Counted from the stretch's first letter, positions 1-10,240 are shown. The stretch is 64,000 nucleotides of DNA from Thiohalorhabdus sp. Cl-TMA (GCF_041821045.1 NZ_JBGUAW010000011.1:1-64000); one strand, 5' to 3'. Made by a program: numbers and translations. The notes: generated from the sequence alone by a model not told the origin.

Positions 1-1742
1 AGCAGGGCTTCCAGCAGCTGTTGCCGGCCCTCGCCGGCCTTCCCTTCCACCAGTTGCCGCCGGGCCTGGCGCGCCAGCGCCCGCACCCGGGCCGCGTCGG
101 GCTGCAGGACCACGCGCAGCTCGGAGTCGTCGAGCAGGACGGACAGCCAGGTGGTCTCCAGGTCGAGGACCACCAGACGCCCCTCGTCGGCACCCAGGTC
201 CCGCTGGAGCTCGGCCACGGTGGGGGTCAGCGCCCCTTGCTCGGAGCCCGGGACCTGCTCCAGGAGCTGGCGCCCCCGGTAGCTCTGGATGGCGGCGAGC
301 AGGGCGCCGCCCTGCCCCCCCTGCGCCCGCTGCAGCCGGGCCCGCACCCGGATGCGGCCCAGGTAGGCGGGCTTGGCGTAGCCCTGGAAGAAGTACAGGC
401 GCTGTTCCGGCTCCAGCGACTCCCGGACCCGCTCCGACCAGGCGACCACCTCCTCGTAGCCCGCCAGGGCCTGCTCATATTCGCCCGCCAGCTCCGCTTC
501 CCGGGCCTTCGCCAGCCTGAAGCGGTGGCGGGCGCGGATCAGGCCGTCGGCGGCGGCCCGGCGCTCCCCTGCCTCCTGGTAATGGACGTTCAGGCGCGCC
601 AGGCGCTTTTTCGCCCGCTCGTAGCTCGTCCGCCGGTCCTCGGCCCGCCCCAGGTGCAGGGCCGCCTTCCACTGGGCCAGGGCCGCGCGGAACAGGGGCC
701 AGTGCGGAACCGGCTGCTTCTCTCTCTTGGACCAGGACCTGGCTGGGCTAAATTTGGTCCAGCCCGTGCGACCACCCTCGTATTCTTCGTCCAGGAGTTC
801 GTCAACTCCGTAAAGGAAACCACTGGTCCCCAGACTCCTAACGTGATCACCCTGAAACAATGAACCGGGGAGAGGATTTTGGAAGTCAAGCTTGTCTTTT
901 ACGCTCAGGACAGCCTCCCGGGCTTCCGCGATTTGGGTGCCAATCCGGCTGTAAAGTTCAGCATCGCCGGCTTTTGCTGTCGCGCGCTGTAATGGGGGCA
1001 GCATTTTCAAGGCCGGGACCCAGCAGCATTTGTAGGGCAGGCGGAACTGCCGATCCTGTTGCACCGTCTTCAGGACGAAGCGGGCATCCCGCAGGACCAT
1101 TTGGCGGGAGCGCCCCTGAGCCGACCCATAGGCGTAGCGCAGCGCCAGTAGATAGGCGGTCCAGGCACGGTCGTCAGGGCTCAGCCCCCCTTCTGGCGAA
1201 GCCGGGACGCGGTAGCGTGCATGAATCCGGTCCAGGGCGGCGAGTGCCCGGGGACCGTTGCCCACCCGGGCCGCCTCCGCGGCGAGGCGGAGCTGGTAGT
1301 CTCGCCAATACCCGAGAGAACCGGAGCGCATGGCATCCTGGGCCCCATCCTCCAGGACCTTGAACAGGCGCCCGGTCTGCCCAATGCCACCAAAGTAGGC
1401 GGACGCCGCGACATACAACGGCTGCGGTGGGAAGACCCTTGAGAGGGACTGATCCTCCTGGGCACGCCAGCGTTCCCTACTAGCCTGATAATGCGCCCAC
1501 ACCTTGTCCGCCAGGCGCGGATGTTCGGGAGGGAGCGAGGAATCCCGGATCAGGAGCTGGAGCTCGAAGGCGTCCTCCGCCACCTCACCCCCAGCCGCGC
1601 CAGAATAAAGCTCTGCCCTTTGGCGCACCTCTTTTTTGTCCCGCTTTTTCTCCCATTTTCCCCACTGTCCGTCCCCGGCGGCGCATCCGCTCAATAGGAC
1701 GGCCAGAAGCGCACCCCCTCCGAACATCCATTTGCCCAACAT
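1..1742 (-). CDS. CHAT-domain helical-repeat lipoprotein (partial, C-terminus outside window)
   Basis: The frame stays open from an ATG at 1742 to the window edge (580 codons seen, no stop). An AAGGAG ribosome site lies 8 bases before the ATG. The N-terminus MLGKWMFGGGALLAVLLSGC is a lipoprotein signal with lipobox LSGC (Cys20), followed by a Lys/Glu-rich linker, so the protein should be a membrane-anchored periplasmic lipoprotein. About 450 residues of Arg/Ala-rich helices resembling TPR-like repeats follow. From about residue 490 the sequence (VAELQRDLGADEGRLVVLDL, then ELRVVLQPDAARVRALARQA) matches the start of a CHAT caspase-like protease domain. The catalytic His and Cys would lie beyond the edge, so activity cannot be judged. 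Role unknown; CHAT proteins are peptidases, several of them in regulated proteolysis or defence. Confidence 0.75.
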   Translation of the reverse strand, partial: MLGKWMFGGGALLAVLLSGCAAGDGQWGKWEKKRDKKEVRQRAELYSGAAGGEVAEDAFELQLLIRDSSLPPEHPRLADKVWAHYQASRERWRAQEDQSLSRVFPPQPLYVAASAYFGGIGQTGRLFKVLEDGAQDAMRSGSLGYWRDYQLRLAAEAARVGNGPRALAALDRIHARYRVPASPEGGLSPDDRAWTAYLLALRYAYGSAQGRSRQMVLRDARFVLKTVQQDRQFRLPYKCCWVPALKMLPPLQRATAKAGDAELYSRIGTQIAEAREAVLSVKDKLDFQNPLPGSLFQGDHVRSLGTSGFLYGVDELLDEEYEGGRTGWTKFSPARSWSKREKQPVPHWPLFRAALAQWKAALHLGRAEDRRTSYERAKKRLARLNVHYQEAGERRAAADGLIRARHRFRLAKAREAELAGEYEQALAGYEEVVAWSERVRESLEPEQRLYFFQGYAKPAYLGRIRVRARLQRAQGGQGGALLAAIQSYRGRQLLEQVPGSEQGALTPTVAELQRDLGADEGRLVVLDLETTWLSVLLDDSELRVVLQPDAARVRALARQARRQLVEGKAGEGRQQLLEAL

Positions 1743-1812
1743 GAAACTGCTCCTTTATGCCGGAAATGGGCACCGGCCCTTCTTTAACCTTAGGGAGCCT
1801 GAACCCCCCGCC

Positions 1813-2637
1813 CTATAACACCCCATTTACTGTCACCTTCAAATCCTTCTTATTATTTTTGTAGTCAAACGTAACACCATAAAAATCGGTTTTTCTTGGG
1901 TCGGAAGGATCAGTACTCCAATTATATCCACCATGAATATAACTATAACCACTTTCTTTCAATTTTTTGTTATGCATTTCCTCTGCAATTCGCAACCGTT
2001 CTTTCATCTTATTCTGCCATTTATTATTACCTTCACTACCTCTTATCGATTCCTTAATAGTATTAATCCCTTTTTTCGCCTGTTCTATATGATCTTTTCT
2101 TGTTTTCCACTTCCAGCCTCTAGATTCTGGCATGACCGAACTCTCCAGCTTTCTATATAAATCACGAGCTAGACCCCGGGCCGCTTGTGGGCTACCGGTA
2201 TTTATGGTGAAGGACAAACGCACCCTTTTTTGGAAGCCTCCAGCCCTCACTCCCCTTATCAACATATCCGATCCCACTCCCATACCGGTTCCTTTAAAAA
2301 TCCCATCTATATTAGCCTGGTGGTAATCTGCGCGCCTATATGATTCCACTGCTTTAATAACATGATCCCGGCTTGTTCCTGGCCTCGCCTTCCATTTCTC
2401 CTCTATCTGAGCCAAGTGCTGCCTTTTTTCCTCTGCTGGCAAAGGATCTCCCCGAAGGGTTTCAAAATCCTTCTCGCTAGCTTTTACCACCTCATAGACG
2501 GCCTCCGTTACCGGGTCCAACCCCGGAGACGCCGGGAACTGGTAAGGCTTTCCCCCGGAAAGGTGTGCACCCGGAGAGGCACACCCGGAAAAAACCATTA
2601 CCCCGGATACCACCAAACAACCAGCCAAATTTCGCAT
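1813..2637 (-). CDS. AT-rich orphan lipoprotein
   Basis: The protein starts MRNLAGCLVVSGVMVFSGC (274 aa from the second possible ATG; the first, at 2652, adds five residues). The lipobox FSGC marks it as a lipoprotein. The body is charged and largely helical, with Lys/Glu-rich stretches around residues 175-225 and Tyr/Asn-rich C-terminal strands. I recognise no family. The 3' half is strikingly AT-rich for this genome, which suggests recent acquisition. It lies 70 bases upstream of the CHAT lipoprotein in the same direction, so the two may be co-transcribed; both are predicted lipoproteins, which hints at a shared envelope function. Function unknown. Confidence 0.7.
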   Translation of the reverse strand: MRNLAGCLVVSGVMVFSGCASPGAHLSGGKPYQFPASPGLDPVTEAVYEVVKASEKDFETLRGDPLPAEEKRQHLAQIEEKWKARPGTSRDHVIKAVESYRRADYHQANIDGIFKGTGMGVGSDMLIRGVRAGGFQKRVRLSFTINTGSPQAARGLARDLYRKLESSVMPESRGWKWKTRKDHIEQAKKGINTIKESIRGSEGNNKWQNKMKERLRIAEEMHNKKLKESGYSYIHGGYNWSTDPSDPRKTDFYGVTFDYKNNKKDLKVTVNGVL

Positions 2638-2652
2638 TTCCCGCTCCCGCAC

Positions 2653-3113
2653 CTTGATTTTCGTGGTTTTTCGATAAGAACCGAATCACCTATCCACCTG
2701 GACGGTTGCCGTCCCAGGCTGTCTTGTATGGGGACAATAGCGGGGGGGGACATTCGGCTTCATCACCCAAATGGGGTACGCGCCGGAAATTGATAAGAGT
2801 TTTGGAGACTGAGTCCAGACGGGAGCAGGCGTACATAACAACCGAGGGAAGAAGCCCATCCATGCTGGAATGGGGCATCAAAAGTACATGCTCCACGAAC
2901 TATCTAGTTTTGGTAGGGGGACGCGGGCACCTAGAATTAACTAATTTAGCCTTGCTATCTAACTGATCGAGTGGATAACGGCTAGCTGTGCATTATCAGG
3001 GGATCGGGTTTGTCAGGAAGGAATACGAAAAGTAAGGATTTATGTGGGTCCCACGGGAGGCAGATTACCTGGCACAGGATCCGGGGATGCCATGAGCCCC
3101 GTCCGACCTTTCT
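2653..3113. other. 461-base intergenic stretch without a convincing gene
   Basis: The stretch is less GC-rich than its neighbours. A reading frame at 2706-2966 (+) lacks a clear ribosome site and resembles nothing I know. It must hold the promoter of the two minus-strand lipoprotein genes. No repeat, terminator or RNA gene was recognised. Confidence 0.5.
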
Positions 3114-3693
3114 CTAAGGTTCGATCTTGGTGCTCAAACGTTCCAGGAAGCGGCCCAGCCATTCGGAATGCCCGGGCCAGACGGGCGAGGTAACCAGGTT
3201 GCCGTCCACCACAGCCTTTTCGGGGGTAATGTCCACCCACTCCCCGCGGGCGGTCTGTATGTCCGGACCGATGTCGGGATATGCGGTCAGCTTCCGTCCC
3301 TGCAGAATCCCGGCGGTTACCAGAATCTGGATACCATGGCATATGGCGGCCACGGGGTTGTCGGCCTCGAAGAAATGGCGGGTAAGATCCAACACCTCGC
3401 CATTGAGGCGCAGGTATTCAGTGGCCCGACCACCGGAGACCACCAAGGCATCGTGGTCCTCCCCTCGCACCTCTTTGAAGGCGCGTTCAAGGCGAAATTG
3501 TGACCGGACTTCTCGCTGTGGGTCTGGCCGCCTTCGAAATCGTGCACTGCGACGCAAACGGCCTCACCGAATTTCTTTCCCGGGCAGACGGCATGGATCG
3601 TATGGCCGACCATGCTCAAGGCCTGGAAGGGCACCATGATCTCGTAGTTCTCACCGTAGTCACCCCCAGCTGCAGGTTCCGCTTGGCCACCAT
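3114..3693 (-). pseudogene. DJ-1/PfpI-family protein gene with two frameshifts
   Basis: Read from an ATG at 3693 (strong site GGAGGG before it), the gene begins [10 protein letters not shown]. It must change frame near the C run at 3663-3667 to continue [20 protein letters not shown] ... GHNFALNA. It must change frame again near 3481 to continue [19 protein letters not shown] ... [14 protein letters not shown], ending at 3114. The AICHG nucleophile-elbow motif is the hallmark of the PfpI/DJ-1 fold (protease, glyoxalase or deglycase activities). The span is 580 bases; restoring one base at each site gives 582, that is 193 residues and a stop, the usual family length. Either a recent pseudogene or two single-base sequence errors. 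Confidence 0.85.
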
Positions 3694-3785
3694 GATCACC
3701 CTCCTGGCTTGCCAAAAGGTCTTCCTTCCCTGCTAGCCAGAGGGGAAGGGGATGGCCAATTGAATGTTCCACCCACCCGGAGCGG

Positions 3786-3819
3786 AAAGAAAAGGCCCCG
3801 GCCTTGGGGCCGGGGCCTT
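3786..3819 (-). terminator. Rho-independent terminator of gatCAB
   Basis: On the minus strand a 12-base-pair stem AAGGCCCCGGCC/GGCCGGGGCCTT with a four-base loop is followed by a TTTTTCTTT tract. It sits just downstream of the gatB stop at 3844. Confidence 0.9.
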
Positions 3820-3843
3820 AAAAACGAACAGAGCCGAAGAGAA

Positions 3844-5289
3844 TTATCCCTTCTTTGCGTCCAGCTTCTCCTTGACGATCTGGTTCACCTGCTGGGGGTT
3901 GGCCTTGCCGCCGGTCTTCTTCATCACCTGGCCGACGAAGAAGCCGAGCACCTTGTCCTTGCCGTCGAGGTACTGCTGGACCTGGCCCTCGTTCTCGCCG
4001 ATCACCTCGTCCACCACCCCTTCGATGGCGGAGGTGTCGGTGATCTGCTTGAGACCCTCGCGCTCGATGATGGTGTCGGGATCGGCGCCTTCCGCGTACA
4101 TGGGCTCGAAGACCTGCTTGGCGATCTTGCCGGAGATGGTCTCGTCCTCGATGCGCTGGATCAGCAGCCCCAGGTTCTCGGCGGAAATGGGGGACTCGGT
4201 GATCTCCGTGCCGTCCTTGTTCAGCGCGCCGAGCAGCTCAACCATGGTCCAGTTGGCGGCCAGCTTGGCATCCGCCCCGGTGGCCACCACCCGCTCGTAG
4301 TAGCTGGCGAGCTCGCGGCTGGTGGTGAGCACCGAGGCATCGTAGTCCTTCAAGCCGAACTCGCTCATGAAGCGCTCGCGCTTGGCGTCGGGCAGCTCGG
4401 GCAGGGCCTCGCGCGCCTCGCTCACCAGGGTCTCCGGAACGTCGAGGGGCAGCAGATCCGGACACGGGAAGTACCGGTAGTCGTTGGCCTCTTCCTTGGT
4501 CCGCATGGAGCGGGTCTCGCCCTTGTCGGCGTCCCACAGCCGCGTCTCCTGGACGATATGGCCGCCGTCCTCAAGGACCTCCTGCTGGCGGCCCATCTCG
4601 TAGAGGATGGCGCGCTCCACGTTGCGGAAGGAGTTGAGGTTCTTCAGCTCGGCGCGGGTGCCGAACTCCTCGGCACCCTTGGGCCGGATGGAGACATTGG
4701 CGTCGCAGCGGAAGGAGCCTTCCTGCATGTTGCCGTCGCAGATCTCCAGATAGCGCACGATGGAGTGCAGCTTCTTGAGGTAAGCCACGGCCTCCTGCGG
4801 CGAGCGCATGTCCGGTTCAGAAACGATCTCGATGAGCGGGGTGCCGGTGCGGTTGAGGTCGATGGCGGTGACGCCCTCGCCGAAGCCCTCGTGCAGGGAC
4901 TTTCCCGCGTCCTCCTCCATGTGGATGCGGGTAATGCCCACCATCTTGGGCTCGCCGTCCTCGGGCTCGGTGCGCAGCCGGCCATGCTCGATGATGGGCA
5001 GCTCGTACTGCGAGGTCTGGTAGCCCTTGGGAAGGTCCGGGTAGAAGTAGTTCTTTCGCGCGAACACGGACCGCGGCCGCACCTCGGCCTCCACCGCCAG
5101 ACCCATCATCACCGCCATGCGCACCGCCTCGCGGTTGAGCACGGGCAGGGTGCCCGGCATCCCGAGGCAGACGGGACAGGTCTGGGTGTTGGCCTCCGCC
5201 CCGTATTGGGTCGAGCAGCCGCAGAACAGCTTGGACTTGGTTGAAAGCTGCGCGTGGACCTCGAGTCCGATGACCGGTTCGAATTCCAT
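3844..5289 (-). CDS. gatB: Asp/Glu-tRNA(Asn/Gln) amidotransferase subunit B
   Basis: 481 aa, the normal GatB length. GatB binds the misacylated tRNA and phosphorylates the Glu/Asp side chain before transfer of ammonia from GatA. It opens [15 protein letters not shown]. Four cysteines (C23, C25, C38, C41; CxC...CxxC) form the zinc site, and the GatB signature [18 protein letters not shown] lies at about 143-160. The C-terminal third is the YqeY-like helical tail. I chose the ATG at 5289 because homology begins there, although the frame stays open to 5391. It is last in the gatC-gatA-gatB order and is followed by a strong terminator. Confidence 0.97.
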   Translation of the reverse strand: MEFEPVIGLEVHAQLSTKSKLFCGCSTQYGAEANTQTCPVCLGMPGTLPVLNREAVRMAVMMGLAVEAEVRPRSVFARKNYFYPDLPKGYQTSQYELPIIEHGRLRTEPEDGEPKMVGITRIHMEEDAGKSLHEGFGEGVTAIDLNRTGTPLIEIVSEPDMRSPQEAVAYLKKLHSIVRYLEICDGNMQEGSFRCDANVSIRPKGAEEFGTRAELKNLNSFRNVERAILYEMGRQQEVLEDGGHIVQETRLWDADKGETRSMRTKEEANDYRYFPCPDLLPLDVPETLVSEAREALPELPDAKRERFMSEFGLKDYDASVLTTSRELASYYERVVATGADAKLAANWTMVELLGALNKDGTEITESPISAENLGLLIQRIEDETISGKIAKQVFEPMYAEGADPDTIIEREGLKQITDTSAIEGVVDEVIGENEGQVQQYLDGKDKVLGFFVGQVMKKTGGKANPQQVNQIVKEKLDAKKG

Positions 5290-5360
5290 GTTTGGTGCCT
5301 GCTCCGATTTCGGGGCCAGTGTTCTGTCCCGGAGATGCTGGGTTAAAGGAGCCGGGTTGG

Positions 5361-5449
5361 CCGAGGGGCGGGCAAGGCCTCCAGGCTCCAAGGGGTCCCT
5401 GGCCTTCGGCCATCCCTTCAGTCGCCCTCCGGCCTAGCCCGCCCCTCGG
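5361..5449. repeat. Long inverted repeat between gatA and gatB
   Basis: Arms CCGAGGGGCGGGCAAGGCC (5361-5379) and GGCCTAGCCCGCCCCTCGG (5431-5449) are complementary at 18 of 19 positions. An inner small hairpin, TGGCC-TTC-GGCCA, lies between them. The 89-base structure fills the middle of the 197-base gatA-gatB gap. It has no T tract, so it is more like a REP/MITE-type element or an mRNA-processing structure than a terminator. Confidence 0.75.
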
Positions 5450-5486
5450 CTTAGTGCCCTATCACCCGGTTTTCCGCAACAGGACG

Positions 5487-6944
5487 CTAGAAGCCCTCGG
5501 GGATCCGGGTGTGCCAGTCGGTGGCCTGCTGGTACTGGTGCGCGGCGTTCAGCAGCAGGTCCTCCCGGAAGAAGTTCGCCATCATGTGCATGCCCACCGG
5601 CAGCCCGCCCTCAGAGAATCCGCACGGGAAAGAGATCCCGGGCACCCCGGCCAGGTTGGCGGCGGTGGTGTAGAGGTCCGAGAGGTACATGGCGATGGGA
5701 TCGGTGGCCTTCTCGCCGATGCCGAAGGCGGCCGTGGGGCTGGTGGGCCCGGCGATCAGGTCCACCTCCTCGAAGGCCTTGGCGAAATCGTCTCGGATGC
5801 GCGTGCGCACCTTCTGGGCCTTGAGGTAGTAGGCGTCGTAGTAGCCCGCCGAGAGCACGAAGGTGCCCACCATGATGCGCCGCTGCACCTCGGCGCCGAA
5901 GCCCTCGGCGCGGGTGGACTGGTACATGTCGATGAGGTTCTCCGGCTCCGCGGTGCGGTGGGTGTAGCGCACCCCGTCGAACCGCGCCAGGTTGGAGCTG
6001 GCCTCCGCGGCGGAGATCACCTGGTAGGTGGGGATGGAGTACGGATAGTGCGGCAGGTGGATCTCGCGGACCTCGGCGCCGAGCGCCCGATACTGGTCCA
6101 GCGCCGCCTTCACCGCACGCTCCACGTCCGGGGCCAAGCCCTCGGTGAAGAACTCCGCCGGTACGCCGATGACCTTTCCCGAAAAATCGGCTTCCAGACC
6201 ACCCACGTAGTCGTTCACGGGCCGGTCCACGCTGGTGGAATCGCGCTCGTCGAAGCCCGCCATGGCGGTGAGCATGTGCGCGCAGTCCTCGGCGGTGAGC
6301 GCCATGGGACCGGGCTGGTCGAGGCTGGAGGCGAAGGCCACCAGGCCGTAGCGGGAGCAGCGGCCATAGGTGGGCTTCAGGCCGGTGATGCCGCACAGCC
6401 CCGCCGGCTGGCGGATGGAGCCGCCGGTATCGGTACCGGTGGCACCGGCGCACAGCCGCGCCGCCACGGAGGCCCCGGAGCCGCCGGAAGAACCGCCGGG
6501 CACCGCATCCGTGCTCCACGGGTTGCGCACGGGACCGAAATAGCTGGTCTCGTTGGACGAGCCCATGGCGAGCTCGTCCAGGTTGGTCTTGCCCAGCACC
6601 ACGGCGCCGGCCTCGCCGAGGCGCTCCACCACCGTGGCGTCGAAGGGCGACTGGTAGCTCTCCAGCATCCGCGACGCGCAGGTGGTGCGGCCCTCGACGG
6701 TGGCCAGCAGGTCCTTGTGGGCGATAGGCACCCCTTCCAGGGGTCGCGCCTCGCCGGCGGCAATGCGCCGGTCGGCGGCATCGGCGGCGGCCAGGGCGGC
6801 ATCCCGGAAGGACTGCGTAAAGCTGTTCAGGCGCGGGTCCAGCTCCTCGATGCGATCGAGATAGGCCTGGGTGACCTCGCGGGAGGAGAATTCCTTGTTC
6901 CGCAGGCCCTGCCGGATCCGGCTCAGGGTCAGTTCGCGAACCAC
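5487..6944 (-). CDS. gatA: Asp/Glu-tRNA(Asn/Gln) amidotransferase subunit A
   Basis: 485 aa, full-length amidase-signature enzyme. It hydrolyses glutamine and channels ammonia to GatB, making Gln-tRNA(Gln) and/or Asn-tRNA(Asn) in the cytoplasm. The Ser-cisSer-Lys triad is visible: K77 in PIAHKD, S152 in PGGSSGGSGAS and S176 in GTDTGGSI. It starts MVRELTLSRIRQG at an ATG with gatC 75 bases upstream. It is separated from gatB by an unusual inverted-repeat gap, yet the three genes are evidently one transcription unit. Presence of gatCAB implies that at least one of Gln- or Asn-tRNA is made by the indirect route. Confidence 0.97.
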   Translation of the reverse strand: MVRELTLSRIRQGLRNKEFSSREVTQAYLDRIEELDPRLNSFTQSFRDAALAAADAADRRIAAGEARPLEGVPIAHKDLLATVEGRTTCASRMLESYQSPFDATVVERLGEAGAVVLGKTNLDELAMGSSNETSYFGPVRNPWSTDAVPGGSSGGSGASVAARLCAGATGTDTGGSIRQPAGLCGITGLKPTYGRCSRYGLVAFASSLDQPGPMALTAEDCAHMLTAMAGFDERDSTSVDRPVNDYVGGLEADFSGKVIGVPAEFFTEGLAPDVERAVKAALDQYRALGAEVREIHLPHYPYSIPTYQVISAAEASSNLARFDGVRYTHRTAEPENLIDMYQSTRAEGFGAEVQRRIMVGTFVLSAGYYDAYYLKAQKVRTRIRDDFAKAFEEVDLIAGPTSPTAAFGIGEKATDPIAMYLSDLYTTAANLAGVPGISFPCGFSEGGLPVGMHMMANFFREDLLLNAAHQYQQATDWHTRIPEGF

Positions 6945-7019
6945 GACAACCCCTTCAAGTAATTGTTCTGCGTGCGGCCGCGCCCGAAACGGCGCGGCAT
7001 ACGGCGGGAGGCGGCGCAG

Positions 7020-7307
7020 CTATTCCACCGAGCGCGGGACCCGGTAGTAGCCTTCCACCACGTCGGGAGCGCTCTTCTGCAGCTCGCCCCGATCCCAGTC
7101 ACTGGTGACCTCGTCGCCGCGCAGCGGCTGGGAGAGGTCCAGCGGGTGGGCGAGCGGGGTCACATCCGCGGTGTCCACCTGCTCGATCTGGTCGATCAGG
7201 TCCAGGACACGGGAGAGGTCCTCGGCCACGTCCGCGGCCTGCTCAGGGTCTAGGCGGAGCCGGGCGAGGTGGGCGACTTGTTCGGCGGTATCCCGATCCA
7301 GGGCCAT
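7020..7307 (-). CDS. gatC: Asp/Glu-tRNA(Asn/Gln) amidotransferase subunit C
   Basis: 95 aa, normal GatC size. It begins MALDRDTAEQVAHLARLRLD, the conserved N-terminal helix, and ends in the strand that wraps between GatA and GatB (DVVEGYYRVPRSVE). The start at 7307 is preferred over an upstream in-frame ATG at 7364 because it has an AGGAGA site seven bases before it and matches family length. First gene of the gatCAB unit; transcribed divergently from mreB. Confidence 0.95.
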   Translation of the reverse strand: MALDRDTAEQVAHLARLRLDPEQAADVAEDLSRVLDLIDQIEQVDTADVTPLAHPLDLSQPLRGDEVTSDWDRGELQKSAPDVVEGYYRVPRSVE

Positions 7308-8705
<1,398 letters not shown>

Positions 8706-8798
8706 CAGGATGCTGAAAAACACCGTCCGGAGGGCTGCCCGAGCGTACTCCGGTGCCCGCACCGCAGCCAGCCGTCGCGTGGGTTTTCAACAGCCTGA
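8706..8798. repeat. Imperfect inverted repeat between mreB and mreC
   Basis: CAGGATGCTGAAAAAC at 8706-8721 faces GGGTTTTCAACAGCCTGA at 8781-8798, giving imperfect terminal inverted repeats about 90 bases apart. The CAGG-TGCTGAAAAA type of end resembles small dispersed intergenic elements seen in other gammaproteobacteria (from memory). It lies in the 165-base gap before mreC, which is otherwise empty. Confidence 0.55.
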
Positions 8799-8870
8799 TC
8801 AGGTCTCCGGTCCGTCCGGGACGCGCCAGTCCGGTCTCGGCTTTGCCTGGCCCGGTAACACAGGTCGCAG

Positions 8871-9758
8871 ATGGGATTTCATACCGCAACCCGTCAATCC
8901 AAACCTGGAGTGGCCGCCATCATCCTGGCGGCCCTATCGATCCTCCTCATGGGCGCCGACAGCCGGTTCGCCTGGACCGAGAACATCCGCAGCGCCCTGC
9001 TTTCGACCATATATCCCGTCCAGCGGGTGGTGAGCGCACCCATCCTGCTCTCCCAGGCTTTCTCCGAGGAGGTGCGGAGCCACTTCCGGGTACACCATCA
9101 GAATGAGCGCCTGCAGGACCGGCTGCGCCACCTCCGGGTGGAGAACCAGGAGCTGGAGGCCCTTCGCCGCGAGAACGACCGCCTTCGGCAGCTCCTCAAC
9201 GAGGCGCAGCGCCTGGAGCGCTCCGTGAGTGCGGTGCAGATCGTCGCCGAGAGCCCCGACCCCTTCCACCATACCCTGACCATCAGCCGGGGGGAGCTGA
9301 ACGGGGTCTACTCGGGACAGCCGGTCATCAGCGCCGAGGGTGTGGTGGGCCAGATCAGCGCGCTGGCACCCATTACCGCCCAGGTCATCCTGTTGACGGA
9401 TCCCAACAGCGGCATCCCGGTTCTCGTCCGGGATTCCCGGGTGCGGGGCATCCTGGCGGGCACGGGCAGCAAGGACCGCCTGGAGCTGCGCTACGTCCCC
9501 ACCAGCGCACAGGTGGAGGCCGGTGACGAGCTGGTCACCTCGGGCCTGGGGGGCGTATTCCCCAAGGGGCTGCAGGCGGCGCGTGTGGTGGAGGTGGTGC
9601 GCGATCCCCATTCGCCGTTCGCGGAGATAACCGCCCGTCCGGCGGTCCCCGTGTCCCGGCTGGAGGATGTGCTGCTGCTCGAGGAGGGCAAACCGGGGCC
9701 CGAGAAACAGGAAGAGGAACAGGTACAGGCGAAGGCACAGGAAAGGGCGGCGCCTTGA
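8871..9758 (+). CDS. mreC: Cell-shape protein MreC
   Basis: 295 aa. Single-pass inner-membrane protein of the elongasome that links MreB to PBP2. Transmembrane helix at about residues 14-30 (GVAAIILAALSILLM), coiled coil at about 75-115 (repeated LRHLRVENQELEALRRENDR type), then two beta-barrel domains typical of MreC (GVVGQISALAPITAQVILLTD, GLGGVFPKGLQAARV). The C-terminal tail is Glu/Gln/Lys-rich (EKQEEEQVQAKAQE). Its stop overlaps the mreD TTG start. Confidence 0.96.
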   Translation: MGFHTATRQSKPGVAAIILAALSILLMGADSRFAWTENIRSALLSTIYPVQRVVSAPILLSQAFSEEVRSHFRVHHQNERLQDRLRHLRVENQELEALRRENDRLRQLLNEAQRLERSVSAVQIVAESPDPFHHTLTISRGELNGVYSGQPVISAEGVVGQISALAPITAQVILLTDPNSGIPVLVRDSRVRGILAGTGSKDRLELRYVPTSAQVEAGDELVTSGLGGVFPKGLQAARVVEVVRDPHSPFAEITARPAVPVSRLEDVLLLEEGKPGPEKQEEEQVQAKAQERAAP

Positions 9759-10234
9759 ACCTAGGCGGACATTTGGTCGTAGCCACTAGTATCGCCGTGG
9801 CGCTGGGCCTGGGCGGACTCCCGCTCGCCCAGCCCATCACGTACCTCTGGCCGGACTGGGTGCTGCTCACCATCAGCTACTGGGGGCTGGCCGCCCCCCA
9901 CCGTTACGGCCTGGGGATGGCCTTCATTGCAGGCCTGTTCCAGGACGTATCCACCGCCACCCTGCTGGGCCTGCACGCCCTGATCTACGTCTTCTCCCTG
10001 TACCTGATCATCGAGAACCACCTCCGGATCCGGCTGCTGCACCTCTGGGGGCAGACCCTGGTGGTCTTTTTTCTCGCCCTGTTCAGCGTACTGCTCCAGC
10101 TCTGGGTGGAGGGCACCACCCGGGATCTGGGGGCCAACCTGTGGTCGCTGGTCTCCGCGGTGACCACCGGCCTGTTCTGGTCCCCGGTGTTCCTCTTCCT
10201 GCGCAGCCTCCGGCAGCGCTTCTCCATCGCCTGA
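9755..10234 (+). CDS. mreD: Cell-shape protein MreD
   Basis: 159 aa, hydrophobic with about five membrane segments, the usual MreD topology. The start is a TTG at 9755 that overlaps the mreC stop (TTGA), implying translational coupling. Motif GLFQDVSTATLLGLHAL is the conserved MreD core. Only seven bases separate it from mrdA. Confidence 0.93.
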   Translation: MNLGGHLVVATSIAVALGLGGLPLAQPITYLWPDWVLLTISYWGLAAPHRYGLGMAFIAGLFQDVSTATLLGLHALIYVFSLYLIIENHLRIRLLHLWGQTLVVFFLALFSVLLQLWVEGTTRDLGANLWSLVSAVTTGLFWSPVFLFLRSLRQRFSIA

Positions 10235-10240
10235 CCGCCC

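Noticed and set aside
21-863. 280-codon plus-strand reading frame
   Set aside because: It is the antisense shadow of the minus-strand CHAT lipoprotein, whose frame shows signal peptide, lipobox and domain similarity; the plus frame is Pro/Gly/Arg/Leu-rich with no motif.
590-889. 99-codon minus-strand frame inside the CHAT gene
   Set aside because: It lies in a different frame from the lipoprotein, has no ribosome site and is Arg/Pro-rich.
2706-2966. 86-codon plus-strand frame
   Set aside because: No clear ribosome site, no similarity and mixed composition; kept as intergenic.
5272-5286. GGTTCGAATTC-like tRNA T-arm signature
   Set aside because: It is the start region of gatB (VIGLEV... EFEM), with no acceptor or anticodon stem around it.
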